Below are positions 16,048 through 21,957 of a stretch of DNA of 64,000 bases, one piece after another. Position 1 is the stretch's first letter. The number at the start of each line of letters is the position of its first letter. A program made the translations under genes and the position numbers. The notes below the pieces were generated by a model that searched no databases, had not been told where the DNA came from, and saw only the letters and a program-made list of their open reading frames with translations. Where the stretch lies: assembly GCA_963780675.1 (NCBI GenBank), contig CAWACR010000003.1, positions 372,001-436,000 on the forward strand, read 5' to 3'. This DNA is from JAHECE01 sp963780675 (GTDB taxonomy: Bacteria; Actinomycetota; Actinomycetes; Actinomycetales; JAHECE01).

Positions 16048-16251
16048 CTACTGGGCCAGCCGATCGAGGAGGTGCCGGTACTCCTCGATCGTCTCTCTGG
16101 CGTAGGCCCTGACGTCACGCTCCCGGGCGAGGCGGGCAGCTCGATCGAGGATCGCCCGCACTGCGGCCTCCTGCTTGCTGACGCCTTCCGCCGCCGCCAG
16201 GGCCGTGAGCGCGCGGTCCTGTTCCTCGTTGAGACGCAGGTTCATCGCCAT
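16048..16251 (-). CDS. Ribbon-helix-helix antitoxin paired with Doc
   Basis: 67 aa from the ATG at 16251. MAMNLRLNEEQDRALTALAA is an N-terminal RHH strand and helix, and VSKQEAAVRAILDRAARLA the second helix. The C-terminal charged helix likely blocks the Fic active site or binds Doc. Start fixed by TACCAT 6 nt upstream and by a perfect palindrome behind it. The longer frame upstream is palindrome copy 8 read in-frame and is not coding. Confidence 0.85.
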   Translation of the reverse strand: MAMNLRLNEEQDRALTALAAAEGVSKQEAAVRAILDRAARLARERDVRAYARETIEEYRHLLDRLAQ

Positions 16252-16257
16252 CCACCG

Positions 16258-16280
16258 ATGGTACTGCTCTGGTACCAGAG
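16258..16280 (-). promoter_or_regulatory. Operator and -10 box of the antitoxin-doc operon
   Basis: CTCTGGTACCAGAG (16267-16280) is a perfect 14-bp palindrome. On the minus strand TACCAT (16258-16263) is the -10 box, 6 nt before the ATG, implying a leaderless mRNA with the repressor site right behind the -10. Confidence 0.65.
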
Positions 16281-16406
16281 GGGGCTGCGGATGGTCGGTG
16301 CCGCGGGGAGTCACCATGGATCGGGGGACGTGCGCCGGGCGTGACCGTCCGGCGTCTGCCGGTCGGAAGGTGCGCGGGCGACCGGGGGAGGCTGAGCGCT
16401 GTGGAA

Positions 16407-16485
16407 GCGCCGTCGTCGGCCCCTGTGCGGAAACGACCGTGCACCAGGCGCACGAAAGACTCCGCATTAGGGCCGACGACGGCGC
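16407..16485. repeat. Two-stem intergenic palindrome, copy 8 (long arms, inverted)
   Basis: The outermost arms 16407-16422 and 16470-16485 are a perfect 16-bp pair beginning GCGCCGTCGTC. Inside are TGCGGA (16426-16431)/TCCGCA (16461-16466) and the inner stem CGTGCACC/GGCGCACG (16438-16454). Read on the minus strand it matches the other copies, so it is inserted in the opposite orientation. It lies in a 359-bp gene-free stretch (16252-16610). Confidence 0.88.
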
Positions 16486-16610
16486 CGCTCTCGTCCTCGC
16501 GCAGTGGCCCCGGCCCGCGACCGTCCACAGCCTGATGGCTCCGGTCAGCTCTCGCCGCTTCGTCGTCGTAGCCTGCTGTGCCAGACAACCCGTCGAGGAT
16601 CGAGGTGGCC

Positions 16611-17297
16611 GTGCCTGAAGCGATGTTCCCGGACCGGGTGGGCGCGGCCCGGCGTCCCACGCGAGCAGACCTCCGGGCCGTCGTGCGCGCGATGTACGGC
16701 GGCTCGCGGACCAGCGTGCTCCGCGGCAGGTACGGGCGGCTGATCGCTCTGTTCCCCGTGGCGTTCGTCGGCGCGTTCGCCGCCTCGTACGCCGTCGCTC
16801 CCGCCGGAATGACCGCGCCGACTCCCTGGCTCGGGCTCTCCCTCCTCGCGCGGCTCGCCCTCGCTACCGTGGCCTGGATGGGCCTGGTCCTCGTCCAGCC
16901 AGCCCTCTCCGGACTTCTCAACGTCCGTCAGACAGCCTCCGCGGTCTCGTACGTCCTCGACGGCGCGGCGGGGGAGCCCGCCGTCCTCAGCGCGCTTCGC
17001 CTCCGTCGCGTGCCCCGTGGGCTCCTGGTCGAGAACCACGTGGCGGCGCACCCGGGGCGGGGCTGGGGACGCAGGCTCCGCGCCGAGGTCGACGACCATG
17101 TCCGTGCGCTCTGCGACAGCCAGGGCTGGACGCTGCACGTCGTCTCGGTGAACCGGGGGATGGCCGAACGGTACGGCGCCGAGTTCGACCGCCTCGTGCC
17201 CGTCGAGAGGACCTGGCTCCAGCGGGCGATGGGCAGGTACCCCCTCGAACGCCGACCTCAGCTGGTCAGGGGTCCGGCAGGTCGCCCGGAAAGGTGA
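16611..17297 (+). CDS. Two-TM membrane protein with GNAT-like C-terminal segment
   Basis: 228 aa from the GTG at 16611 (GTG at 16578 also in frame). Two hydrophobic helices (RLIALFPVAFVGAFAASYAV and LLARLALATVAWMGLVLVQP) are followed by a soluble part whose pattern, LLVENHVAAHPGRGWGRRL then LHVVSVNRGMAERYG, resembles the GNAT acetyl-CoA loop (G-x-G-x-R/L) and the late N...Y motif. That assignment is tentative. The 3' end overlaps the convergent PIN-toxin gene by 32 bp. Confidence 0.55.
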   Translation: MPEAMFPDRVGAARRPTRADLRAVVRAMYGGSRTSVLRGRYGRLIALFPVAFVGAFAASYAVAPAGMTAPTPWLGLSLLARLALATVAWMGLVLVQPALSGLLNVRQTASAVSYVLDGAAGEPAVLSALRLRRVPRGLLVENHVAAHPGRGWGRRLRAEVDDHVRALCDSQGWTLHVVSVNRGMAERYGAEFDRLVPVERTWLQRAMGRYPLERRPQLVRGPAGRPER

Positions 17298-17682
17298 CGT
17301 CGATCTCCGTGATCTCCGCTGGGAAGTCGCGGCGGTTGTTCGTGATGAAGCGGTCGGCGCCGTGCACGACGGCGGTCGCCAGATGGGCGGCATCCGCGGC
17401 GCGCAGCCGGTAACGCCCTGCGAGGACGGTGGCGAGTTCGGCGGTCGCCCGGTCCAGCGGGCGGAGGTCGAGCCGTGCGAGGAATCCTGCGAGCAGCCGC
17501 ACCTCCTCAGTTGCGCCGTCCCGCAACGGTTTGGCGAGCACCTCGGGGAGGAGGAGGACCGAGCCGATGCCCGCGTGGCCACCGGGCGCTGCGGCGCGGA
17601 AGAGAGCGGCGATGCGTGCGCCCAGCGGATGGCCGGGCGCGGCCGCGTAGATCAGGACGTCGGCGTCGAAGGCGTCGGTCAT
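17266..17682 (-). CDS. VapC-like PIN-domain toxin
   Basis: 138 aa. FDADVLIYAAAPGHPLG gives the first Asp, LLPEVLAKPL the Glu, RAADAAHLATAV the central D and FITNNRRDF the terminal acidic region. ATGA overlap with the antitoxin stop (17679-17682) shows translational coupling. Predicted Mg-dependent RNase. Confidence 0.88.
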   Translation of the reverse strand: MTDAFDADVLIYAAAPGHPLGARIAALFRAAAPGGHAGIGSVLLLPEVLAKPLRDGATEEVRLLAGFLARLDLRPLDRATAELATVLAGRYRLRAADAAHLATAVVHGADRFITNNRRDFPAEITEIDVTFPGDLPDP

Positions 17683-17969
17683 CGGGCCTCGCGCTCGGCT
17701 CGGATCGCCGTGACCAGTTCCTCGGCCCGCCGTTCGGTCAGGCCGTCGGTAGGTGGCAACGGCGCCGTGGCGGCTTCCTCGACCAGCGCGTGAAGCCGGT
17801 CCGCGGCGGCGAGCGTGGCGTCCGCGCGGCGGCTGCGCAGGGTGCGCGGGCTCACGAGGACGGCGACCGCCCGGCCGTGCCGGGTGATCGTGACCTCCTC
17901 ACCATCTTCCACGCGCGTCAGCAGTTCGGGCAGCGACGCCCGGGCGTCGGAGGCGCTGATCACGGTCAT
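17679..17969 (-). CDS. Phd/YefM-type antitoxin
   Basis: 96 aa from the ATG at 17969. VISASDARASLPELLTRVED and EEVTITRHGRAVAVLVSP are the Phd fold; the tail (TERRAEELVTAIRAEREAR) is a long charged helix for toxin binding. First gene of the pair; -10 and operator lie immediately upstream. Confidence 0.9.
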   Translation of the reverse strand: MTVISASDARASLPELLTRVEDGEEVTITRHGRAVAVLVSPRTLRSRRADATLAAADRLHALVEEAATAPLPPTDGLTERRAEELVTAIRAEREAR

Positions 17970-17994
17970 GTACGCAACTGTACGGCAACGTACA
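17969..17994 (-). promoter_or_regulatory. Operator and -10 box of the VapBC operon
   Basis: TGTACG (17979-17984) and CGTACA (17989-17994) are a perfect inverted repeat with GCAA between, and a third TGTACG half-site begins at 17969. TACAGT on the minus strand (17977-17982) is a -10 box 7 nt before the ATG, embedded in the operator. Confidence 0.6.
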
Positions 17995-18027
17995 TATTCG
18001 GGCGTGGGGGCGAGACAAGCGCAGGTG

Positions 18028-18570
18028 ATGGACGACGGCGAGGCCGTGCTCGCGCACTCTCGCTCGGCCGGGTTCCTGGCCGGGGACAGCGGGATGCTCT
18101 TCCTTGGGCCGGTTGCGAATTGGGAGTCCGGGCGGCGGCACCTCGTGGAGCTGCTCTCGGCGTTCACGTCGCCGTGGGAACTGCGGGTGGGGGCGGGGAC
18201 CAAGGAGATCGGGACGGTGTCGCCGTTGGCGGTCGCGTCGCGTCGCCTGGCCGAGGACGGCCGCTGCTCCTGGCGGGCGGTCGTGGCGGGTCGAGGCCAT
18301 CGCGTGGGAGACGGTTCACAGGGCGAGGAAGTCGCGGAGGTAGGAGTCGACGTCGGCGAGGGTGGCGTCATCGACGACGCCGACGATGTCCCTCAGTCGG
18401 TCGCGGGTGATCGTGCGGACCTGCTCCGTCATCGCCCAACTCGGGTGACCGAGGCCCGGGGAGCCGCGCAAGAGCACGTGGTTGGGCCAGCCGCGGTCGA
18501 CCGTCGTCACCGGGATCACGATCGCCAGGGTCGTCACGGTGATGAGGTACCCGCGCGAGGCGACCACTAG
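18028..18570 (+). CDS. Uncertain ORF, possibly truncated gene
   Basis: The ATG at 18028 opens MDDGEAVLAHSRSAGFLAGD, followed for ~90 codons by natural-looking protein (GMLFLGPVANWESGRRHLVE, ELRVGAGTKEIGTVSPLAV). The last third runs antisense through mazF and is surely not original. It may be the 5' part of a gene interrupted by the MazEF module. No family recognised. Confidence 0.28.
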   Translation: MDDGEAVLAHSRSAGFLAGDSGMLFLGPVANWESGRRHLVELLSAFTSPWELRVGAGTKEIGTVSPLAVASRRLAEDGRCSWRAVVAGRGHRVGDGSQGEEVAEVGVDVGEGGVIDDADDVPQSVAGDRADLLRHRPTRVTEARGAAQEHVVGPAAVDRRHRDHDRQGRHGDEVPARGDH

Positions 18571-18660
18571 GCACGGCCGGCGGCCGGCTTGTTCCCTCCC
18601 ACGAACCGGGTTGAGGTCGGCCCAGACGACCGAACCGCGGACCAGGGGGAGGGCGGTCAC
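18316..18660 (-). CDS. MazF/PemK-family endoribonuclease toxin
   Basis: 114 aa, GTG at 18660. The MazF signatures are RGSVVWADLNPVRGREQAG, RPCLVVASRGYL, TLAIVIPVTTV (beta core) and MTEQVRTITRDRLRD, where the Q-x-R-x-I motif is typical. Cleaves single-stranded mRNA at short motifs in known homologues. GTGA overlap (4 nt) with the antitoxin. Its tail matches the scar at 7331-7420. Confidence 0.9.
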   Translation of the reverse strand: MTALPLVRGSVVWADLNPVRGREQAGRRPCLVVASRGYLITVTTLAIVIPVTTVDRGWPNHVLLRGSPGLGHPSWAMTEQVRTITRDRLRDIVGVVDDATLADVDSYLRDFLAL

Positions 18661-18932
18661 GTGCGAGGTGGGAGTGCTGCGGCGTCGACGCGGTCCTCCG
18701 GGTCGAGCCCGTCCTCGGATGCGGCGTCCCACTCCGCGATCTCATCCGAATAGGCGAGGTCAATGGCGGGCCGCGAGGCCATGGCCTCGCGGATGGCGGC
18801 GAACCGCTGTTCCCGCAGGTAAAGCTCGAGGAGTTCCTCGACGAAGCTGCCCGCCGTGAGCCCGCGGTCACGGGCAGCCGCGTTCAGCCGGTCGCGGACC
18901 GAGGACTCGATCTTGATGGTGGTCGACGTCAC
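18657..18932 (-). CDS. RHH-type antitoxin partner of MazF
   Basis: 91 aa from the GTG at 18932. TIKIESSVRDRLNAAARDRG and LTAGSFVEELLELYLREQRF are a ribbon-helix-helix dimerisation domain. The acidic C-terminus (SDEIAEWDAASEDGLDPEDR) would wrap MazF. The frame upstream is open but has no support; TATACT at 6 nt fixes the start. Confidence 0.85.
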   Translation of the reverse strand: MTSTTIKIESSVRDRLNAAARDRGLTAGSFVEELLELYLREQRFAAIREAMASRPAIDLAYSDEIAEWDAASEDGLDPEDRVDAAALPPRT

Positions 18933-18938
18933 CCACCG

Positions 18939-18956
18939 AGTATACGTTCCGTATAC
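18939..18956 (-). promoter_or_regulatory. -10 box and tandem GTATAC operator of mazEF
   Basis: Two self-complementary GTATAC sites (18940-18945 and 18951-18956) are 11 bp apart, one helical turn. The first contains the minus-strand -10 TATACT (18939-18944), 6 nt before the GTG start. Confidence 0.6.
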
Positions 18957-19200
18957 GTCGAGGTGAACGTGGTGTTCGTCGTAGCCAAGGCCCGTGCGCG
19001 TGCGTCGGGCGCAGTACGGACCGGCCCGCCAGTGAGCTGGAGGATCCTTGTAGTGCGCCAGACTCGCGGGCCGCGATCCCATCGTGTGCGTCGACGGCTT
19101 CAGGCTGGAGGTGTCGACTCCTTGGCGATGTCGTGTGAGCATTGCGCTTCCAGCCTGGGCGGGCCCACGTGGTCGGCCACCCTCCAAGAAGGGACATCCC

Positions 19201-19758
19201 GTGGGGAGACTCGTCTACACCGGGATCGGCTCCCTTGACGGCTTCATTGCCGACGCGCGCGGCGAGTTCGAGTGGAGCGCTCCCAGTGAAGAGGTGCACT
19301 CGTTCATCAACGAACGCGATCGCCAGGTGGCGGCGGAGTTGTACGGGCGCCGCCTCTACGAGGTGATGAAGGTGTGGGAGACGTTCGGCACGGGGCCGGA
19401 CGCCGCGCCGGTGGAACGTGAGTACGGCGAGATCTGGCGGAACAGGGACAAGGTGGTCTTCTCGACCACGCTGCCGTCGGTCACCACCGGTCGGACCCGG
19501 CTCGAACGGTCCTTCGAGCCGCAGGCGGTACGCCGCTTCGTCGACGAGGTTGAGGGTGATGTGAGCATCGGCGGCGCCGATCTTGCAGCCCACGCCCTAC
19601 GCGCCGGAATCGTCGACCGCATCGAGTACTACGTCAACCCGGTGATCGTCGGCGGCGGGACGCCGTGGCTCCCTCAGGATCTGCGCCTGGCCCTGCGGCT
19701 GGTCGAGGAGCAGCGGTTCAACGACGACGTGGTGTATCTGGCCTACGAGGTGCACTGA
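19201..19758 (+). CDS. RibD C-terminal/dihydrofolate reductase-like protein
   Basis: 185 aa from the GTG at 19201, with AGAAGGGA as ribosome binding site. RibD_C/DHFR-like features are RLVYTGIGSLDGFIADARGE, the helix LYGRRLYEVMKVWE, VSIGGADLAAHALRAGIVDR (the GG-x-x-L nucleotide-binding strand) and VNPVIVGGGTPW. Such yyaP/yqjI-type reductases have unknown substrates. Two pieces of a diverged second copy follow at 20594-20708 and 21808-21912. Confidence 0.85.
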   Translation: MGRLVYTGIGSLDGFIADARGEFEWSAPSEEVHSFINERDRQVAAELYGRRLYEVMKVWETFGTGPDAAPVEREYGEIWRNRDKVVFSTTLPSVTTGRTRLERSFEPQAVRRFVDEVEGDVSIGGADLAAHALRAGIVDRIEYYVNPVIVGGGTPWLPQDLRLALRLVEEQRFNDDVVYLAYEVH

Positions 19759-19824
19759 CACGCCGGACCAGACTCCGTTCACCGCGACCTCGGGGTCGAC
19801 GACGACGGGAATGACCTCCACGAG
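19721..19824 (+). repeat. Direct repeat, left copy (3' end of RibD-like gene plus downstream DNA)
   Basis: The last 38 bases of the RibD-like gene and 66 bp beyond it recur at 21808-21912 with a few substitutions and one extra G. Together they bracket 2.0 kb carrying two TA modules. The remaining 19825-20047 shows no gene. Confidence 0.8.
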
Positions 19825-20047
19825 CTCGCGCAGAACCATCGCCGGGCTCACGTTCTCCGCTGCGCTCCCGGCGGAGCGACGAGGTTGTCCACAGGGCCGC
19901 AACGCCCGGAAGGTGAACCAAGCACGATCAGATCGCAGAAGACCTTCGAGGATCGCCGTGATCGACTCGGAGGTGATCCCTGGAGTGGCGACAGCACGGC
20001 GTCCTGCGTCAACTCACCATTGACGTGGCTCCGCATGGAGGTGCAGA

Positions 20048-20293
20048 GTGGTCTCGCTGGACATCGCCGAGAGTGCCCGTCGCCACGGGATCTCGGTGGG
20101 CGATATCGCGCACGCCTGGCGGAACGCGATCCGGCTCGTGGAGTACGAGCACCGGGGGGAGGAGCGCGTGCTGGTCATCGGACCTGATGAACGCGGCGCC
20201 CTACTCGAACTCGTCGCCGTACCCGCAGGAGCGCCGACGCGGATCATCCACGCTGACCGACTTCGACCGAGCCGCTACGACTTCCTCAGGTGA
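20048..20293 (+). CDS. Small toxin-like protein (BrnT/DUF4258-like pattern)
   Basis: 81 aa, GTG start behind a GGAGG site. ARRHGISVGDIAHAWRNAIR, then ERVLVIGPDERGALLELVAV and PTRIIHADRLRPSRYDFL follow the HGIS...RxL.IGPD...IIHA layout of a family of small RelE-superfamily-like toxins in actinobacteria. GTGA overlap with the next gene supports a TA pair. The family call is tentative. Confidence 0.62.
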   Translation: MVSLDIAESARRHGISVGDIAHAWRNAIRLVEYEHRGEERVLVIGPDERGALLELVAVPAGAPTRIIHADRLRPSRYDFLR

Positions 20294-20592
20294 CGAAGAT
20301 GACGACCGTCAGCAACCCCGATTCCGAGCTCGATGTCCTCGACAGCCTCACGCCCGACTCCCACCCGGCGCGCGATGCTGCTCACTTCCGCCGCATAGTC
20401 GCGGCCAAGGAAGCCCTCGGTCGGGCGGAGGCCGGTCTGTACGACGCGGTAGCGGCGGCGCGCTCAGCGGGGGACTCTTGGACACTCATCGGCGCGGCGC
20501 TAGGTGTCACGAAGCAGGCCGCTCAGCAGCGGTTCGGGCGTGAGCGGCACGCCGGCCCACCACTCGATCTCCCGACCCACGGGTCTGGCTGA
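20290..20592 (+). CDS. HTH protein, putative antitoxin
   Basis: 100 aa from the GTG at 20290 (ATG 20299 also possible). The body is helical (AAHFRRIVAAKEALGRAEAG) and ends with an HTH: SWTLIGAALGVTKQAAQQRF. That pattern is common in second genes of small toxin operons. The TGA at 20590-20592 abuts a RibD-like fragment directly, so the pair may have replaced the 5' part of that gene. Confidence 0.6.
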   Translation: MTKMTTVSNPDSELDVLDSLTPDSHPARDAAHFRRIVAAKEALGRAEAGLYDAVAAARSAGDSWTLIGAALGVTKQAAQQRFGRERHAGPPLDLPTHGSG

Positions 20593-20593
20593 C

Positions 20594-20708
20594 CGGTCCT
20601 ACGAGCCGCAGACGGTACGCCGTCTTGTCGGCGAGGTCGACGGTGACGTGAGCATCGGCGGCGCCCAGCTTGCAGCCCACGCCCTGCCCACCGGAATCGT
20701 CGACCGCA
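20594..20708 (+). pseudogene. Internal fragment of a second RibD/DHFR-like gene
   Basis: 115 bp align without gaps to 19507-19621 (codons 103-141 of the intact gene). The fragment encodes RSYEPQTVRRLVGEVDGDVS and IGGAQLAAHALPTGIVDR; about eight residues differ, so this was an older paralogue and not a recent copy. No start, no end. The flanking 20709-20850 shows no gene I can defend. Confidence 0.75.
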
Positions 20709-20852
20709 GACGAAGCGGCTGGCAGGCGTTTGAACGACCTGTACTCGCGGCATCCGAAGGCCGCGCAGATGGTTGCCGGACGGGCCGACGCAGTCTTCAC
20801 GACGCGTTCGTGACCAGGCAGGTGCAAGACCTGGCGCCGCTCCGAGTGGCCA

Positions 20853-20866
20853 AGTGTGGCTACACT
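20853..20866 (+). promoter_or_regulatory. Promoter/operator of a VapBC operon
   Basis: AGTGT (20853-20857) and ACACT (20862-20866) form a small palindrome that includes TACACT (20861-20866), a good -10 box. A ~30-nt leader with a GGGGG ribosome binding site precedes the ATG at 20902, unlike the leaderless TA operons nearby. Confidence 0.45.
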
Positions 20867-20901
20867 AGGACGCTCAGATAGCGCCACATAGGGGGCCTCG
20901 C

Positions 20902-21159
20902 ATGAGCACGGTCGGCATTCGAGAACTGAGGGACTCCCTGAGCCGCTACATCGCCGAGGTCCGCGCCGGACGGACCGTCATCGTCACAGATCACGGCCGT
21001 CCCGTGGCTCGGATCGTCCCCGTGGCCGCGCCGAGCGCCCTGGAGCGGTTGATCGCGGAGGGCAGGGTCCGTCCGGCGGCCGACCTGAAGCGCTCGGCTC
21101 CTTCGCCGGTACCGACCTCGGGCTCGGTCAGCGACCTCGTTCCCGAGCAGCGTCGGTGA
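20902..21159 (+). CDS. Phd/VapB-type antitoxin
   Basis: 85 aa. VGIRELRDSLSRYIAEVRAG and VIVTDHGRPVARIVPV are the Phd-type DNA-binding fold; the tail is Pro/Ser-rich. GTGA overlap (21156-21159) with the PIN toxin. The pair sits between two fragments of a RibD-like gene. Confidence 0.9.
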   Translation: MSTVGIRELRDSLSRYIAEVRAGRTVIVTDHGRPVARIVPVAAPSALERLIAEGRVRPAADLKRSAPSPVPTSGSVSDLVPEQRR

Positions 21160-21593
21160 TCGCCTACCTCGACACGTCGGCCGTCGTTCCCCTCCTGGTC
21201 GAGGAGTCGGGCACCGCCGCGTGCCGGCGGCTCTGGGACGAGGCTGACGTCGTGACGACGAGCCGGCTCACGTACGTCGAGGCGGCGGCCGCCCTCGCGC
21301 AGGCACGTCGCCTCGGCCGACTCACCTCGGATGCGCATCGCGGCGCCATCGCGAGCCTTGATGACCTCTGGTCTCAGGTCGCGGTGGTCGAGATCGATGC
21401 CGATCTGATGCGCCTCGCCGCGGACCTCGCCGATCGGTTCGACCTGCGTGGATACGACTCCGTGCACTGCGCCTCCGGGGTCATCCTGGCCGACGACGAC
21501 GTCGTGGCTGCCGCGGGGGATCGCCGCCTGCTGGGCGCCTGGGTAGCCCTCGGACTGGCCACGTACGACACGAACAAGCGGCTGCGCGAGTAG
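21156..21593 (+). CDS. VapC-like PIN-domain toxin
   Basis: 145 aa. AYLDTSAVVPLLVEESGT (first Asp), RLTYVEAAAALAQA (Glu), GYDSVHCASGVILADD (central acidic cluster) and AAGDRRLLGA (terminal Asp) form a complete PIN site. GTG start overlapping the antitoxin stop. The following 21594-21807 contains a stretch reading FLADAWTRAMRRDCDDYAMS that ends at a stop and that I cannot assign. Confidence 0.9.
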   Translation: MIAYLDTSAVVPLLVEESGTAACRRLWDEADVVTTSRLTYVEAAAALAQARRLGRLTSDAHRGAIASLDDLWSQVAVVEIDADLMRLAADLADRFDLRGYDSVHCASGVILADDDVVAAAGDRRLLGAWVALGLATYDTNKRLRE

Positions 21594-21807
21594 TCGTCCG
21601 ACGACATCGGAGCAGCGGAGCCTTTCCTCGCCGACGCGTGGACCCGTGCCATGCGTCGCGACTGCGACGACTACGCGATGAGTGCCGACGTGCCCGGTCG
21701 GGAGTCCTGGCGCTCGATGCCGATGCTCCGCAGGTGGGCCGGGTCGGCCCAGCGCGACGCGACGCTCGGATCGCCGGGTTCCCGGGCACCGAGGTAGCCG
21801 CGGATCA

Positions 21808-21912
21808 GCGACGGCGTGGTGTTTCTGGCCTACGACGTGCACTGACACGCCGGGCCAGGCTTCGTTCACCATGACCTCGGGGGTCGACGACGACGGGAAT
21901 GACCTCCACGAG
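21808..21912 (+). repeat. Direct repeat, right copy (3' tail of the broken RibD-like paralogue)
   Basis: Matches 19721-19824: the last codons VFLAYDVH-stop and ~66 bp of downstream DNA. Marks the end of the disrupted second RibD-like gene. Confidence 0.8.
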
Positions 21913-21957
21913 GGCTCGTGGAGTCCCGTTTCGGCGGCCGGGTCGGCGCTACCCTCC

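Noticed and set aside
21612..21796. Stretch reading FLADAWTRAMRRDCDDYAMS
   Set aside because: Looks protein-like but has no clear start, ends quickly and matches no family I know; left unassigned.
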